Positions 8,366 through 17,723 are shown, counted from the first letter of the stretch. The stretch: 64,000 nt of DNA from Marinifilum_A sediminis (GCA_947496465.1 CANMCX010000006.1:110395-174394); one strand, 5' to 3'. Notes: generated by a model from the letters alone, not told the origin. Numbers and translations: made by a program.

Positions 8366-9532
8366 ATGAGAATTGCATATGTATCAACCTATCCGCCTAC
8401 GGAGTGTGGAATAGCAACTTACACGCAATATTTAAGTAATGCGGTTGCTGCAAAAGGGATGGAAATAAGAATGTTGGGTCAGCTTGGCGCCAAGGGAGAT
8501 AATGTTTTTGAAGTCTATTCGCCTGTAGATAAAGATATTGCAGGTAAGCTCTTCTTTTATGTTGAAAGATTAACGCCTGATTTGGTGCATGTTGAGCATG
8601 AATTTGGTTTATTTGGAGAACAACGAGGTGTTCAAATTATTGAGTTCTTAATTAGATGTCAACTTGCTGAAACGCCTACTATTGTAACTTTACATACTGT
8701 TTTTGATGATTTAAAATATGAAGAAAAGATAATAGTTCAACACATTTTAAATTTAAGTTCTGCTATCATTGTACATGAAACATTTCAGAAAGAAATTTTG
8801 ATTAATAATTATGAATGTCTTAACCCAATAGTAGTTATTCCACATGGAGTAAGAGAAGTTGACTTAATACCCAATGCAAAGGCTTTGTTAAATTTAGAAG
8901 ATAAGAAAGTTTTACTCTTGGCAGGATATTTACGTTCAACTAAGAATTTTGAGAAAATAATATCACTTCTTCCCGATTTAGTTGCACAAAACAATGATAT
9001 GGTATTATTATTAGCATCAAGAAGTAGAATTAATGAACATTCTGATTATAAAGATGAAATATATCAATCCATTGATAATATCGGCTTGAAAAAACATGTT
9101 AAAGTTTTACATGGCAAGTTTCCTCAATATACATTAGATACAATTTTAAGTGCTGCTGATGTTTTAGCTCTACCATATACAAAAGGTGGTCAAAGTGGTG
9201 TGCTAGCACAAGCTTCAGCCTTATTGTTACCTGTTATCACATCAGACTTAAAGAGTTTTAAAAATTGGATTATTGAGGTTAATGGAGGTTTGTATGCGGA
9301 ATCGGATAAAGAATATATAAGTCAAATAACCAGATTACTACAAGATGATGATTTGAGAAATGAGTTCCGGGAAAATATAAAAGAAAGCAACAAACATCGA
9401 AATTGGGCAACAATAGCTCAACGACATATTGATTTGTATGCTCAGCTGATAAACGATCCAATACCAGGTGCCGAGTTTTATTATAGGAGTAGATCAAAAA
9501 ACAAGAATAAAAAATTTAACGCTATATCTTAG
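8366..9532 (+). CDS. Family 4 glycosyltransferase
   Basis: 388 residues with a GT-B fold typical of GT4: an N-terminal domain opening with IAYVSTYPPTECGIATY, VEHEFGLFGEQ in the acceptor domain, and a C-terminal nucleotide-sugar domain containing VLALPYTKGGQSGV (the position of the usual EPFG/E-X7-E region). The C-terminus is basic (RSRSKNKNKK). It sits between two GH130 genes, so it probably builds or extends a mannose-containing oligosaccharide that the GH130 enzymes act on; this is inference from context. Its stop codon overlaps the stop of the convergent GH130 gene by 4 bases. Confidence 0.85.
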   Translation: MRIAYVSTYPPTECGIATYTQYLSNAVAAKGMEIRMLGQLGAKGDNVFEVYSPVDKDIAGKLFFYVERLTPDLVHVEHEFGLFGEQRGVQIIEFLIRCQLAETPTIVTLHTVFDDLKYEEKIIVQHILNLSSAIIVHETFQKEILINNYECLNPIVVIPHGVREVDLIPNAKALLNLEDKKVLLLAGYLRSTKNFEKIISLLPDLVAQNNDMVLLLASRSRINEHSDYKDEIYQSIDNIGLKKHVKVLHGKFPQYTLDTILSAADVLALPYTKGGQSGVLAQASALLLPVITSDLKSFKNWIIEVNGGLYAESDKEYISQITRLLQDDDLRNEFRENIKESNKHRNWATIAQRHIDLYAQLINDPIPGAEFYYRSRSKNKNKKFNAIS

Positions 9533-11016
9533 TAATAGATCATTTTTGAGAATAGATCGTTGATATTTAATGAAGCAATTCCTGATCTGGAATCAGCCAT
9601 TGCATATGGTAATATTAATAAATCGTCATGCAAAATTGCCCCACAAGAATAAACAACATTTGGAACATAGCCATTTCGCTCCTTTTCATCAGGAATCAGG
9701 AATGGATCTTTTAGTAATCCAATAACTTTGGTAGGATCATCTATATCTAATAAAATTGCACTTATGGTATAGGTTCGAACTGGTCCTACTCCATGAATTA
9801 GAAGCAACCAACCTTTCTCAGTTTCGATTGGAGAACCACAATTCCCAATCTGGAAAAATTCCCAGTAAAATGAAGGCGGCTTTAGAAGAATAGGATTCTC
9901 CCAATGCTTTATATTATTGGAAAACATGATATAAAGATTCTCATTATCATTTCGGGATATGGTAACATATTTGCCATTGATTTTTCGAGGGAAAATAGCC
10001 ATACCTTTGCCTTTGGAACCTTCGCCTAATAAAACCGAAACCTTAAAATGACAAAAATCAACTGTTTCAATCAATTGAGGCAATGCTGTGAAGCCATTGT
10101 AAGCTGTATAGGTTGCGTAATAAACATTTTTTCCGGCTCCATTTCCATTCTTAAATAAAACAAAACGAGCATCTTCAACTCCTTTAATTTCATTTGTTGA
10201 TACAGGAAAAATTACTCTTGCGCTAATATCCAATTCCGATGAAAATTTTATTTCGTAATTGGCATTAGCAAGCCATAAAAGTGTTTCGATAGCTTCTTCA
10301 CAAGTACGACTAATTTTTTTATGCCTTAACTTTTTCTTTTTTCGAAACAGGCTTATAGACTCCTGTAATTCTTCAAAAGTGAATTCATCAAGTAGATTAT
10401 CCAAAATTTTAGTTACCGATTCGAATGAACCTAATTCCTTTAATTTTAGCGTAAAGTCACATTTGAGATAGGAAGGATCAGGAATTCGATCTACCCTTTC
10501 AACCAATGCACTGTTTTTTTGAACAGCTAAGTTGCCATTAGATTTAATAATTCCTCTTCTAAAAACAATAGAAGAAATATGTCCTTCTCCAACAGCTCTA
10601 AAGCTTAATAAAACTTTTAATCTATCGGATTTTGTGCCAATTTGTTCTGGATGTAACACAATTGAAGGATTAAATAATGCGGCTGATTCAATGGAATACT
10701 CCATTGTAAAGTAAGATCCAATCAGTAATTTCTGATCCAAAGAAAAATCATTCGTAAATTGAGTTTCTTTAATTATTTGATCGAAATTATCCTTAAAAAT
10801 TCTTTTGATGTTTCTGTGACGATTTGTAAAGTTTTTAATCGTTTCATTTAAAATTTGATTTGCTTCTTTATCGGATAAAAGTAAAATACGATCAAAAATA
10901 TTTTCAATTCGCTTTAAATTACCAGGCGTGAAAAATCGAGTTACTACCCTTGAATCATCAGGTGTAAAATGAAGAACTTGCTTTTTTACGGGAATTAATT
11001 CTATGTTTTTAGCCAT
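9529..11016 (-). CDS. Long-form GH130 family glycosidase/phosphorylase
   Basis: 495 residues. About 150 extra N-terminal residues (helical, including residues 30-100) precede a GH130 propeller that has KGVEDARF (catalytic Asp region), IFPRKINGKY, GNCGSPIETEKGWLLLIHG and KERNGYVPNVVYS. This longer form is found in Bacteroidota next to GT4 genes and includes enzymes acting on beta-1,2-mannosides, but the substrate here is not proven. It has no signal peptide. It faces the GH130-GT4 pair and would be transcribed from its own promoter near 11030-11090. Confidence 0.85.
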   Translation of the reverse strand: MAKNIELIPVKKQVLHFTPDDSRVVTRFFTPGNLKRIENIFDRILLLSDKEANQILNETIKNFTNRHRNIKRIFKDNFDQIIKETQFTNDFSLDQKLLIGSYFTMEYSIESAALFNPSIVLHPEQIGTKSDRLKVLLSFRAVGEGHISSIVFRRGIIKSNGNLAVQKNSALVERVDRIPDPSYLKCDFTLKLKELGSFESVTKILDNLLDEFTFEELQESISLFRKKKKLRHKKISRTCEEAIETLLWLANANYEIKFSSELDISARVIFPVSTNEIKGVEDARFVLFKNGNGAGKNVYYATYTAYNGFTALPQLIETVDFCHFKVSVLLGEGSKGKGMAIFPRKINGKYVTISRNDNENLYIMFSNNIKHWENPILLKPPSFYWEFFQIGNCGSPIETEKGWLLLIHGVGPVRTYTISAILLDIDDPTKVIGLLKDPFLIPDEKERNGYVPNVVYSCGAILHDDLLILPYAMADSRSGIASLNINDLFSKMIYY

Positions 11017-11091
11017 TCTAATCTATTTTCATGCGAGCTAACTAAATATACGAAATTAGCTGCTTAAAAGAAACTAGAATGATTCTGATTC

Positions 11092-11697
11092 CTACGTTTT
11101 TAAAACGGGTAATGAGATCTTAAATCGGATACACAAAATTCGGAATACAATAATACAAATAATGGTAATGCTTTGATTTACTGATGAATTAATGTGAAAA
11201 TGATCTAATATTATAAATAAAACACCACCTAATAAACAGGCTGTAGCATAAATCTCTTTCCTGAATATTAATGGAATATCATTACACAAAGTATCACGAA
11301 TAACACCGCCCATTACCGCAGAAAATAAGCCCATAATAATGGATAAAAAAGGATGAATTCCTAAGCTTAGTGATTTTTCGATACCAATAATGGTAAAAAC
11401 ACCTATTCCTATGGTATCAAAAAGAAAAAGAGTGTGTTTAAGTTGCTTGATATATTGCTGAAACAGAAAAGTAAGCAGTACCCCTAAACTAATTACAATC
11501 ATGTAATTCAAATCGCTGATCCAACCAACGGGGAAATTTCCCAATATAACGTCCCGAAGGGTTCCACCACCAATAGCCGTTATAAATCCAGTGAAATAAG
11601 CTCCAAACAAATCCAACTTTTTATTGGCTGCTGACATGGTTCCACTAATTGCAAATACAAGTGTTCCCAATAAATCAAGTATGTAAATTACACTCAT
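11092..11697 (-). CDS. TRIC/UPF0126 family membrane channel
   Basis: 201 residues with about seven transmembrane helices, made of two similar halves. Each half carries the glycine-rich signature of this family (GGGTLRDVILG in the first, GGVIRDTLCN in the second). Prokaryotic relatives form trimeric cation channels. The start is the ATG at 11697. It lies downstream of maeB on the same strand, with 78 bases between them, and may be read through from it. A physiological role cannot be inferred further. Confidence 0.85.
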   Translation of the reverse strand: MSVIYILDLLGTLVFAISGTMSAANKKLDLFGAYFTGFITAIGGGTLRDVILGNFPVGWISDLNYMIVISLGVLLTFLFQQYIKQLKHTLFLFDTIGIGVFTIIGIEKSLSLGIHPFLSIIMGLFSAVMGGVIRDTLCNDIPLIFRKEIYATACLLGGVLFIILDHFHINSSVNQSITIICIIVFRILCIRFKISLPVLKT

Positions 11698-11775
11698 TTA
11701 AAATTATTCTTGAAAGAAAAGGATGAAAAATAAATTTCACCCTTTTCAGTTATATATCAATTACAAATGTACTAT

Positions 11776-14037
11776 TTATCCTTGAGCATCAACTACAGCA
11801 ATAGCTGTCATGTTGATAATTTCTCTTACTGAACAGCCCATAGGAACAATATGGAATGGTTTAGCTGTTCCCAACAAAATAGGACCGATATTTTCAGAAC
11901 CACCCAAATCCTGCATTAATTTGTATGCAATATTTCCCGAACTTAAGTTAGGAAAAATGATGGTATTCACATCTTTACCTTTAATTTTGTTAAAAGCGAA
12001 TGTTTCATCTCTCAGGTTCTTGTCTAAGGCAAAATTCAACTGCATTTCTCCATCAACCGCCAATTCAGGATGATTATCGTGTAACAATTCGATGGCTTTA
12101 TTGGCTCTTACCGGACTTCCTTTGCGAACTGAACCAAAGTTAGAATAGGATACCATTGCCATTACAGGATCAACATTAAATGATTTTAATGCTCTGGCCG
12201 TACTTAAAGTAGTATCAACCAATGATTCTGGAGTAGGTTCTGAATTCACAGTCGTATCAGCAAAGAATAGTGGTCCTTTTTTGGTCATGATAATGTTCAT
12301 GCCAACCAAAGTTTTCATTCCTTCCTCTATACCAATTACTTTACTTGCAATTTTTAAAGCTTCGAAATATCTGGTTGCATAGCCTGATATAAATGCATCA
12401 GCATCTCCGTTTTCAACCATCATTGCACCAAAATAGTTGCGATCGAACATTTTTTCGACAGCTTCTTTGTGGGTTAAGCCTTTACGACCTCTTTTTTCAC
12501 AAAGAATATCAGCGTAAGAATTTCTTCTGGCTCTCTCCTTTTCACAACGAACATCGATAATATCCGCACCTTCGAGATCTAAATCGTTTTCTTTTATTAT
12601 GCGCTGTATGTTATCTGGATTACCAAGAATAATCGGTTTTGCAATTCCTTCATGAATAGCAATTTGAGCAGCTTTTAATACATTAAAGTTGTTACCTTCG
12701 GCAAATACAACACGTTTTGGGAATCTTTTTGCTTTGTTGAAAACAGATCGAAGCAATTCATTTTCTACACCTAAACGTTGCTTTAATTCTTCCGCATAAG
12801 CATCCCAGTCCGTAATTTTTTTTTGTGCAACTCCAGATTCTACTGCTGCTTTAGCAACAGCTACGGCTACACAAGATACCAATCTAGGATCCATAGCCTT
12901 AGGAATGATGTAATGGCGCCCGAATACGATATTGGCTTCGTTATAGGCTGCATGAACAGATTCCGGAACTGCTTCTTTTGCTAGTTTTGCAATTGCATGA
13001 ACGGAAGCAATTTTCATTTCTTCGTTAATTGCTGTTGCTCTAACATCTAAAGCTCCTCTAAAAATATAAGGAAAACCTAATACGTTATTGATCTGATTAG
13101 GATAATCTGATCTTCCTGTTGCCACTATCACATCTTTACGAGCATCGAATGCATCATTATATGAAATTTCAGGATCAGGATTTGCCAATGCAAAAACGAT
13201 AGGATTCTCAGCCATTGTAAGAACCATTTCCTTGCTCATGATTCCTCCAACAGATAATCCTAAAAACACATCAGAGCCAATAATTGCTTCCTCAAGAGTG
13301 TTCACATCCCTTTGAGTAATGAACTGTTTCTTTTGAGAATTCAAATCAGTTCGTTTCGAATTGATAACCCCACGGCTATCACACATGATTACATTCTCAG
13401 GCTTTACTCCTAATGATATGTAAAGCTTTGTACAGGATACCGCAGCTGCACCAGCGCCGTTTACAACCACTTTTACATCTTCTATTTTTTTATTTCCAAT
13501 CTCCAATGCATTTAACAATCCAGCTGCCGAAATAATTGCTGTTCCGTGCTGATCATCATGCATAACAGGAATATCCAATTCCTTTTTAAGGCGTTCCTCT
13601 ATTTCGAAGCACTCAGGCGCTTTAATATCTTCAAGATTAATTCCACCAAAAGTCGGCGCAATTGCTTTTACAGTATCAATAAACTTATCTACATCAGTAG
13701 CATCAACTTCAATATCGAATACATCAATATCTGCGAAAATTTTAAAAAGAAGACCTTTTCCTTCCATTACAGGTTTTCCCGCCAGAGCTCCAATATTCCC
13801 AAGCCCAAGTACAGCAGTTCCGTTAGATATTACTGCAACAAGATTTCCTTTTCCAGTATATTTGTATGCATCTGCTGGATTTTTTTCAATTTCAAGACAA
13901 GGATCAGCAACTCCCGGACTATACGCTAATGCCAAATCGCGCTGAGTACGATATGGTTTTGTTGGTATTACTTCAATTTTTCCTGGGCGACCCTCAGAAT
14001 GGTACTTTAAGGCATCGTTTGCACTTATTTTAGCCAT
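11776..14037 (-). CDS. maeB: NADP-dependent malic enzyme with phosphotransacetylase-like C-terminus
   Basis: 753 residues, the usual length for MaeB. It converts malate to pyruvate and CO2 with NADP reduction, supplying NADPH and pyruvate. The N-terminal malic domain has YSPGVADPCLEIEKNP and the MHDDQHGTAI segment. An NAD(P)-binding Rossmann region follows (VVVNGAGAAAVSC). From about residue 425 there is a phosphotransacetylase-like domain (FAEGNNFNVLKAA, GPILLGTAKPFHI) that in relatives binds acetyl-CoA as a regulatory site and is not catalytic. A promoter should lie in the 200 bases upstream. Confidence 0.95.
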   Translation of the reverse strand: MAKISANDALKYHSEGRPGKIEVIPTKPYRTQRDLALAYSPGVADPCLEIEKNPADAYKYTGKGNLVAVISNGTAVLGLGNIGALAGKPVMEGKGLLFKIFADIDVFDIEVDATDVDKFIDTVKAIAPTFGGINLEDIKAPECFEIEERLKKELDIPVMHDDQHGTAIISAAGLLNALEIGNKKIEDVKVVVNGAGAAAVSCTKLYISLGVKPENVIMCDSRGVINSKRTDLNSQKKQFITQRDVNTLEEAIIGSDVFLGLSVGGIMSKEMVLTMAENPIVFALANPDPEISYNDAFDARKDVIVATGRSDYPNQINNVLGFPYIFRGALDVRATAINEEMKIASVHAIAKLAKEAVPESVHAAYNEANIVFGRHYIIPKAMDPRLVSCVAVAVAKAAVESGVAQKKITDWDAYAEELKQRLGVENELLRSVFNKAKRFPKRVVFAEGNNFNVLKAAQIAIHEGIAKPIILGNPDNIQRIIKENDLDLEGADIIDVRCEKERARRNSYADILCEKRGRKGLTHKEAVEKMFDRNYFGAMMVENGDADAFISGYATRYFEALKIASKVIGIEEGMKTLVGMNIIMTKKGPLFFADTTVNSEPTPESLVDTTLSTARALKSFNVDPVMAMVSYSNFGSVRKGSPVRANKAIELLHDNHPELAVDGEMQLNFALDKNLRDETFAFNKIKGKDVNTIIFPNLSSGNIAYKLMQDLGGSENIGPILLGTAKPFHIVPMGCSVREIINMTAIAVVDAQG

Positions 14038-14240
14038 TTTTTTTATTTGTTTTGTTGTGATGCGACATTTAGTCGCTTGTAAGTATTTTGTAAGTGCAAA
14101 GATGCGAATAATTGATGCGATGATTTTAGCTTAATTGATGAAAAACTAGAAGCAAATAGGTATTTGACTGAGCTACTATTAATTAAGAATAAAAATAAAT
14201 AAAGGAATATTTCTTGATTTGTAAGGATATAGGCTAAGAA

Positions 14241-14720
14241 TTATCTCCTTAGTTTGCCACTGTTTATTCGTAGAGTGTGAGTAAACTTATTTTCAATCAG
14301 GAATGCTTTGTCGAAGGTTTTTAGGTTTCCGTTTAAATCTTCAATTACAATTTTATTGATTTTCCAAACACCAGATTCTGATTTCTTTTTGAATAAGATT
14401 CGTCCTAAAAGCAATCCAACCTTCGTTTTCTTTTTATTAGTACACGAAGTTTGTATGATTTCTTCTCCAGATGGAGATTCGAAATAGATATTTACAGTAT
14501 TAAGCCCAAGTTGAGAATAGGCTTTTAAAGAAAAGTAAAGAGATTCATCAGATTTACTTACATCTATTGATTTCTGAACGAAATTGATGGAATGCAGATC
14601 GAATTTCTCCTTGTTGTTTAAATGCTCTTCAGAAAAAGAAAAGAATGAATACGCCAAAAGCATACTTAACAGTGTGCTTTTTATCAACCAATATTTGATA
14701 TGATGTGAATTCATTTTCAT
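14241..14720 (-). CDS. Secreted protein of unknown function
   Basis: 159 residues. A basic start and a hydrophobic stretch (LIKSTLLSMLLAYSFFSFS) form a signal peptide. The mature part is rich in beta-strand patterns (IYFESPSGEEII, WKINKIVIEDLNGN) and looks like an immunoglobulin-like or C2-like sandwich. I recognise no family. Two ATG codons are possible (14720 and 14714). It stands alone, transcribed toward maeB. Confidence 0.6.
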   Translation of the reverse strand: MKMNSHHIKYWLIKSTLLSMLLAYSFFSFSEEHLNNKEKFDLHSINFVQKSIDVSKSDESLYFSLKAYSQLGLNTVNIYFESPSGEEIIQTSCTNKKKTKVGLLLGRILFKKKSESGVWKINKIVIEDLNGNLKTFDKAFLIENKFTHTLRINSGKLRR

Positions 14721-14765
14721 TTTTCAGCGTATGAATATACATTTATCTATACGGTAAAAAACAAA

Positions 14766-14794
14766 AAAGGGATACCTAATTTAGGTATCCCTTT
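14766..14794 (-). terminator. Terminator after the second TPR gene
   Basis: A near-perfect palindrome (AAAGGGATACCTAA / TTAGGTATCCCTTT with one extra central T) flanked on the minus-strand exit side by a T-run. It lies 24 bases past the stop of the TPR gene. Confidence 0.8.
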
Positions 14795-14817
14795 CTATTT
14801 ATATTTTGTCTAAGAAA

Positions 14818-15552
14818 TTACTTAATCTCAGCTTTAACAGTAGCCATTGTTTTTGTAATATCTTCTCTCGCTGGAGCAAGAGCTTTTGCTTTAGCTAATT
14901 CAGCAATTGCTTTCTTGTAGAAACCCTGAGCTTTAGCTGATTCAGCTTTAAATTTTTCAGGTTCAGTATTTGCAATAGGATTAGCTTTTTGCATGATAGT
15001 TGCACCTTGGTTGAAGTATAACATACCTAATCCAAGCAATGCGTCTGGTTGGTACTTCGATTTTCCTTCGCTTGCTTTTTTGTACAATTCTTCAGCCTTA
15101 TCCATTTTGTTTGCTTTCTGAGCTACTTGTCCACCTTTTAAATAATGTTTTGTAAGTGTAGCAACTAATTTAGAGTTTTTAGTTGGACAAGCTTCGATCC
15201 CTTTTTGCAATGTAGCAACCATTTCGTCCATTTTCTTCTGCTTTTTAAGCATCAAAGCAAGATATTGGTATGATTTTGACAATTTATAGTTGTTAGCAAC
15301 CGATTGAGCAAAGTACTTTTCAGCTTTTGCATAATCTTTAATCTTACTAGCACTATAGCCAGTATTAAAAACTAAAGCATTATCTTCAACTGTATCTTCA
15401 GCACCTAAAAATGCTTCATATTTCTCAATTGCTGTCTTATAATCTTTTGATTTTAAGGCTGCGTTTCCTTCATTTTTTAATTGTGCAGCTGATTGTGCAA
15501 ATACACTTGAAACACAAAAACATACTGCAATAAATAAAATAAACTTTTTCAT
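14818..15552 (-). CDS. Secreted TPR protein
   Basis: 244 residues. The signal peptide is MKKFILFIAVCFCVSSVFAQ; three to five TPR units then follow (for example NEGNAALKSKDYKTAIEKYE near residue 27). The mature protein is Lys/Ala-rich. It is probably a periplasmic scaffold. It resembles the TPR protein at 809-1978 in architecture and in the AGEA/NNY..SKSYQYLA type repeats. It has its own terminator and about 100 bases of leader. Confidence 0.8.
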   Translation of the reverse strand: MKKFILFIAVCFCVSSVFAQSAAQLKNEGNAALKSKDYKTAIEKYEAFLGAEDTVEDNALVFNTGYSASKIKDYAKAEKYFAQSVANNYKLSKSYQYLALMLKKQKKMDEMVATLQKGIEACPTKNSKLVATLTKHYLKGGQVAQKANKMDKAEELYKKASEGKSKYQPDALLGLGMLYFNQGATIMQKANPIANTEPEKFKAESAKAQGFYKKAIAELAKAKALAPAREDITKTMATVKAEIK

Positions 15553-15657
15553 ACTTTAGAATTTTATGATTATTTGATTTTAATTTTTTTCGCTAAAACA
15601 AGCCTAAAAATAACTATTTCAAAGAATAATCAAATAGAATTAAGCTAAAAATATTCT

Positions 15658-16527
15658 TCAATAAAGACTTTTTAAATGAAACCTACTTATTTGCGCCAAT
15701 TCCATGGTTTCTTCTTTTATGAAGCTTACATTAATAGCATAATTGTCATACTTCGTTAAATTGTTATTCTTGATAAGCTTATGTAGTTTTTTTGTATAGA
15801 TATCACCTACTTCCGAATATCGGTGCAATAATGGTACCAACTTATAAGGATCATCATTGTCAACTCTCTCAAGTCTAAATTCCTTATAAGCATGAACTCT
15901 TCCAATGGTTTGATAGTAATCTTTTACCGAAGCCTCAATGCTTGGATATTTACGCACATAAATATTGATTGAATCTCTTCCTACCAAGGCTTTAATTCTG
16001 TTCTCTCCTTTATTATAAGACCAAATTCCAAATACATTATTCCCTTCCTGAAAAAATCTGGAAGATCCCCAACCAGATTCCAATGCTGCTTGCCCTAAAA
16101 CAATACTTGCCGGATGTGGCTTTAATCTGTTTCTTAATTCTGTTAGATCAGAGCATTTGTATTGATCGTACAATTGGAATAAAAACAAGCTATCGCTTTT
16201 AATGTAATTTGGATGTTCTAATAACCAGGATTCGATGTGATCCAGTCGCTTGATTTTCTGGTTCAATTCATGTTGGGCAAGTAAAATTGATGGAAGTAAC
16301 ATCTCCACAAACTTTACCTTTTTCTCTTTTACAGGAAGTTTTCTTAAGGAGATAACCTTAGTGTATATATAAGGAGTAACACTAGAATCTACGAATGGAC
16401 GAACGTCATCTTTGCTATGAATTTCGGCATATTCCGGCAATACACTTTCTTGTGTGAAAGTAATGCGCTCGGTACATGCGGAAGCCGTAATAATCAAGCA
16501 AAATAAGGAAACAAATAACGTTCTCAT
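15658..16527 (-). CDS. Bax-like glucosaminidase lipoprotein
   Basis: 289 residues. A signal peptide ends in a lipobox-like ITASAC (Cys18), so it is probably a lipoprotein. The body matches the Bax/GH73 N-acetylglucosaminidase family, with the catalytic Glu in the segment QAALESGWGSSRF and the downstream NNVFGIWSYNKGE and YPSIEASVKDYY segments. Such enzymes cut the GlcNAc-MurNAc bond of peptidoglycan. The C-terminus (about residues 255-289) is outside the catalytic core. It is monocistronic. Confidence 0.85.
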   Translation of the reverse strand: MRTLFVSLFCLIITASACTERITFTQESVLPEYAEIHSKDDVRPFVDSSVTPYIYTKVISLRKLPVKEKKVKFVEMLLPSILLAQHELNQKIKRLDHIESWLLEHPNYIKSDSLFLFQLYDQYKCSDLTELRNRLKPHPASIVLGQAALESGWGSSRFFQEGNNVFGIWSYNKGENRIKALVGRDSINIYVRKYPSIEASVKDYYQTIGRVHAYKEFRLERVDNDDPYKLVPLLHRYSEVGDIYTKKLHKLIKNNNLTKYDNYAINVSFIKEETMELAQISRFHLKSLY

Positions 16528-16623
16528 GTAAAATTATTGTTAATTTCTGCCTGCTAAAATAGTATTTTATTTCTTGATGACAAATTTGCACCTGTAATGA
16601 CCAGGAAAAATGGGTAGCCTGTG

Positions 16624-16892
16624 CTTTGCATTCATGCAAAGATAATTCCACAATAATTGAATGTACTTTTCAAGCTTATACAGCAGGTTCGATTGTAGTA
16701 AAATGTAGTTTGCAAGCATGTGATACCTATTTTATTGGCGAGGAATAAGATTACTAAGCCTGCAAAGCCTATTCTACCGAAATCGAATATCGTTTGCAGG
16801 TCTGCAGTCTCTATTTTTTGTAGGAAAATGTGCTTTGCAAGCTTGCAAAGCACATTCGACAGAAATTTCACTCTCTTTGTTGGCTTGAAAAG
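16624..16892. repeat. Cluster of related palindromes (possible MITE-like or REP-like element)
   Basis: The 466 bases between the Bax-like gene and cobC hold no convincing gene but several related inverted repeats. CTTTGCAT/ATGCAAAG is at 16624-16641. A perfect 30-base palindrome centred on AAGCTT is at 16827-16856. A 28-base segment at 16693-16720 matches 16818-16845 at 24 positions. Another at 16756-16783 matches 16839-16866 at 23 positions. A 10-base inverted repeat (CTTTTCAAGC/GCTTGAAAAG) brackets 16666-16892. The whole looks like two diverged copies of one palindromic unit. Confidence 0.65.
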
Positions 16893-16941
16893 CTTGTATT
16901 ACTGAGATAATTGTCGAAAAGAATCAATTATGTATAAACAA

Positions 16942-16972
16942 AAAAGCAGAAACATTTAGTATTTCTGCTTTT
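16942..16972 (-). terminator. Terminator after cobC
   Basis: Stem AAAAGCAGAAA / TTTCTGCTTTT with a 9-base loop, located just past the cobC stop codon, with a T-run on the minus-strand exit side. Confidence 0.75.
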
Positions 16973-16993
16973 AAAGTACTTATACAACTTACT

Positions 16994-17524
16994 TTATGCC
17001 TTAATGATAACAACTTCACCAAATTCTGGTGTTGGTTCGTTGAATGAATCTTCCAGCTTGATGTTTTTATCAATTGCGTTAATGGTACGCATTACACCAC
17101 CATGTGAGAAAATAGCAATTCGTTCGCAATCTTTGGCTTTCACCTCGTTCCAGAATTCCAAAACACGATCGCGAAGCATTACAAACGATTCTCCGTTCGA
17201 ACATTTTTTGTTTACGAAATCTTCCATCCAGGCAGGAAATAAAGGATCTTTAATTTCATCCCAAACTTTACCTTCCCAATCGCCAAAGTTCAATTCCATT
17301 AATCGCTTTTCTTCCTGAACCTTATCTCCAAAAATATCAGTAGCCAATTTCTTTGCTCGGTTTAAAGGGCTTGTAAAAATTTGATCGAATTCGATTCCCT
17401 TTAGCTTTTCCTTTAAAGCTTCCAACTCCACAGGATAGCTTTCTGCTAAGTCAACATCTTTTTGTCCGTAGCAAACTCCTTGTTCTACTGCTACTTTCGT
17501 GTGACGGATTAAATATATTTCCAT
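16994..17524 (-). CDS. cobC: Alpha-ribazole-5'-phosphate phosphatase
   Basis: 176 residues of the histidine phosphatase superfamily. The catalytic motif LIRHTKV is at the N-terminus; FTSPLNRAKKLA, ELNFGDWEGK and IFSHGGVMR (second catalytic His) follow in the usual order. CobC removes the phosphate from alpha-ribazole phosphate (or cobalamin phosphate) in nucleotide-loop assembly. Phosphoglycerate-mutase-like relatives are similar, but the YGQKDVDLAES segment and the neighbouring cob genes support CobC. It lies downstream of cobS, separated by 200 bases that include a small opposite-strand ORF. Confidence 0.85.
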   Translation of the reverse strand: MEIYLIRHTKVAVEQGVCYGQKDVDLAESYPVELEALKEKLKGIEFDQIFTSPLNRAKKLATDIFGDKVQEEKRLMELNFGDWEGKVWDEIKDPLFPAWMEDFVNKKCSNGESFVMLRDRVLEFWNEVKAKDCERIAIFSHGGVMRTINAIDKNIKLEDSFNEPTPEFGEVVIIKA

Positions 17525-17575
17525 GTTCTATTTAGTTTACGTATATTTCGAATTGCAACACTCAATCCCCTACAA

Positions 17576-17722
17576 ATGAGACAATATTTACGACAAACCC
17601 TTCAGATCATTTATCCAAATATAGATGAAGATTTGCCTTTTTTAGTGTTACTCTTTCTTTTATTATCTATTATAATAGTATCGGTAGTTGTGTACTTTTA
17701 TTTCCTACCGGTTTTGGTTTAG
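17576..17722 (+). CDS. Possible 48-residue single-span membrane protein
   Basis: An ATG-to-TAG frame of 48 codons: a polar N-terminus (MRQYLRQTLQIIYPNIDED), then a continuous hydrophobic stretch of about 25 residues to the end. It is on the strand opposite to its neighbours, in the gap between cobC and cobS, and stops one base before the cobS stop codon. The long hydrophobic run in A/T-rich DNA could arise by chance. I see no clear ribosome site or promoter. Treat it as tentative. Confidence 0.3.
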   Translation: MRQYLRQTLQIIYPNIDEDLPFLVLLFLLLSIIIVSVVVYFYFLPVLV

Positions 17723-17723
17723 C

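Noticed and set aside
16686..16700. GGTTCGATTG resembling a tRNA T-arm
   Set aside because: No cloverleaf fits around it; it belongs to the palindromic repeat unit.
16632..16871. 79-codon minus-strand frame inside the palindrome cluster
   Set aside because: Its sequence comes from the repeats (similar Cys-Leu-Gln segments recur), which indicates a repeat artefact rather than a gene.
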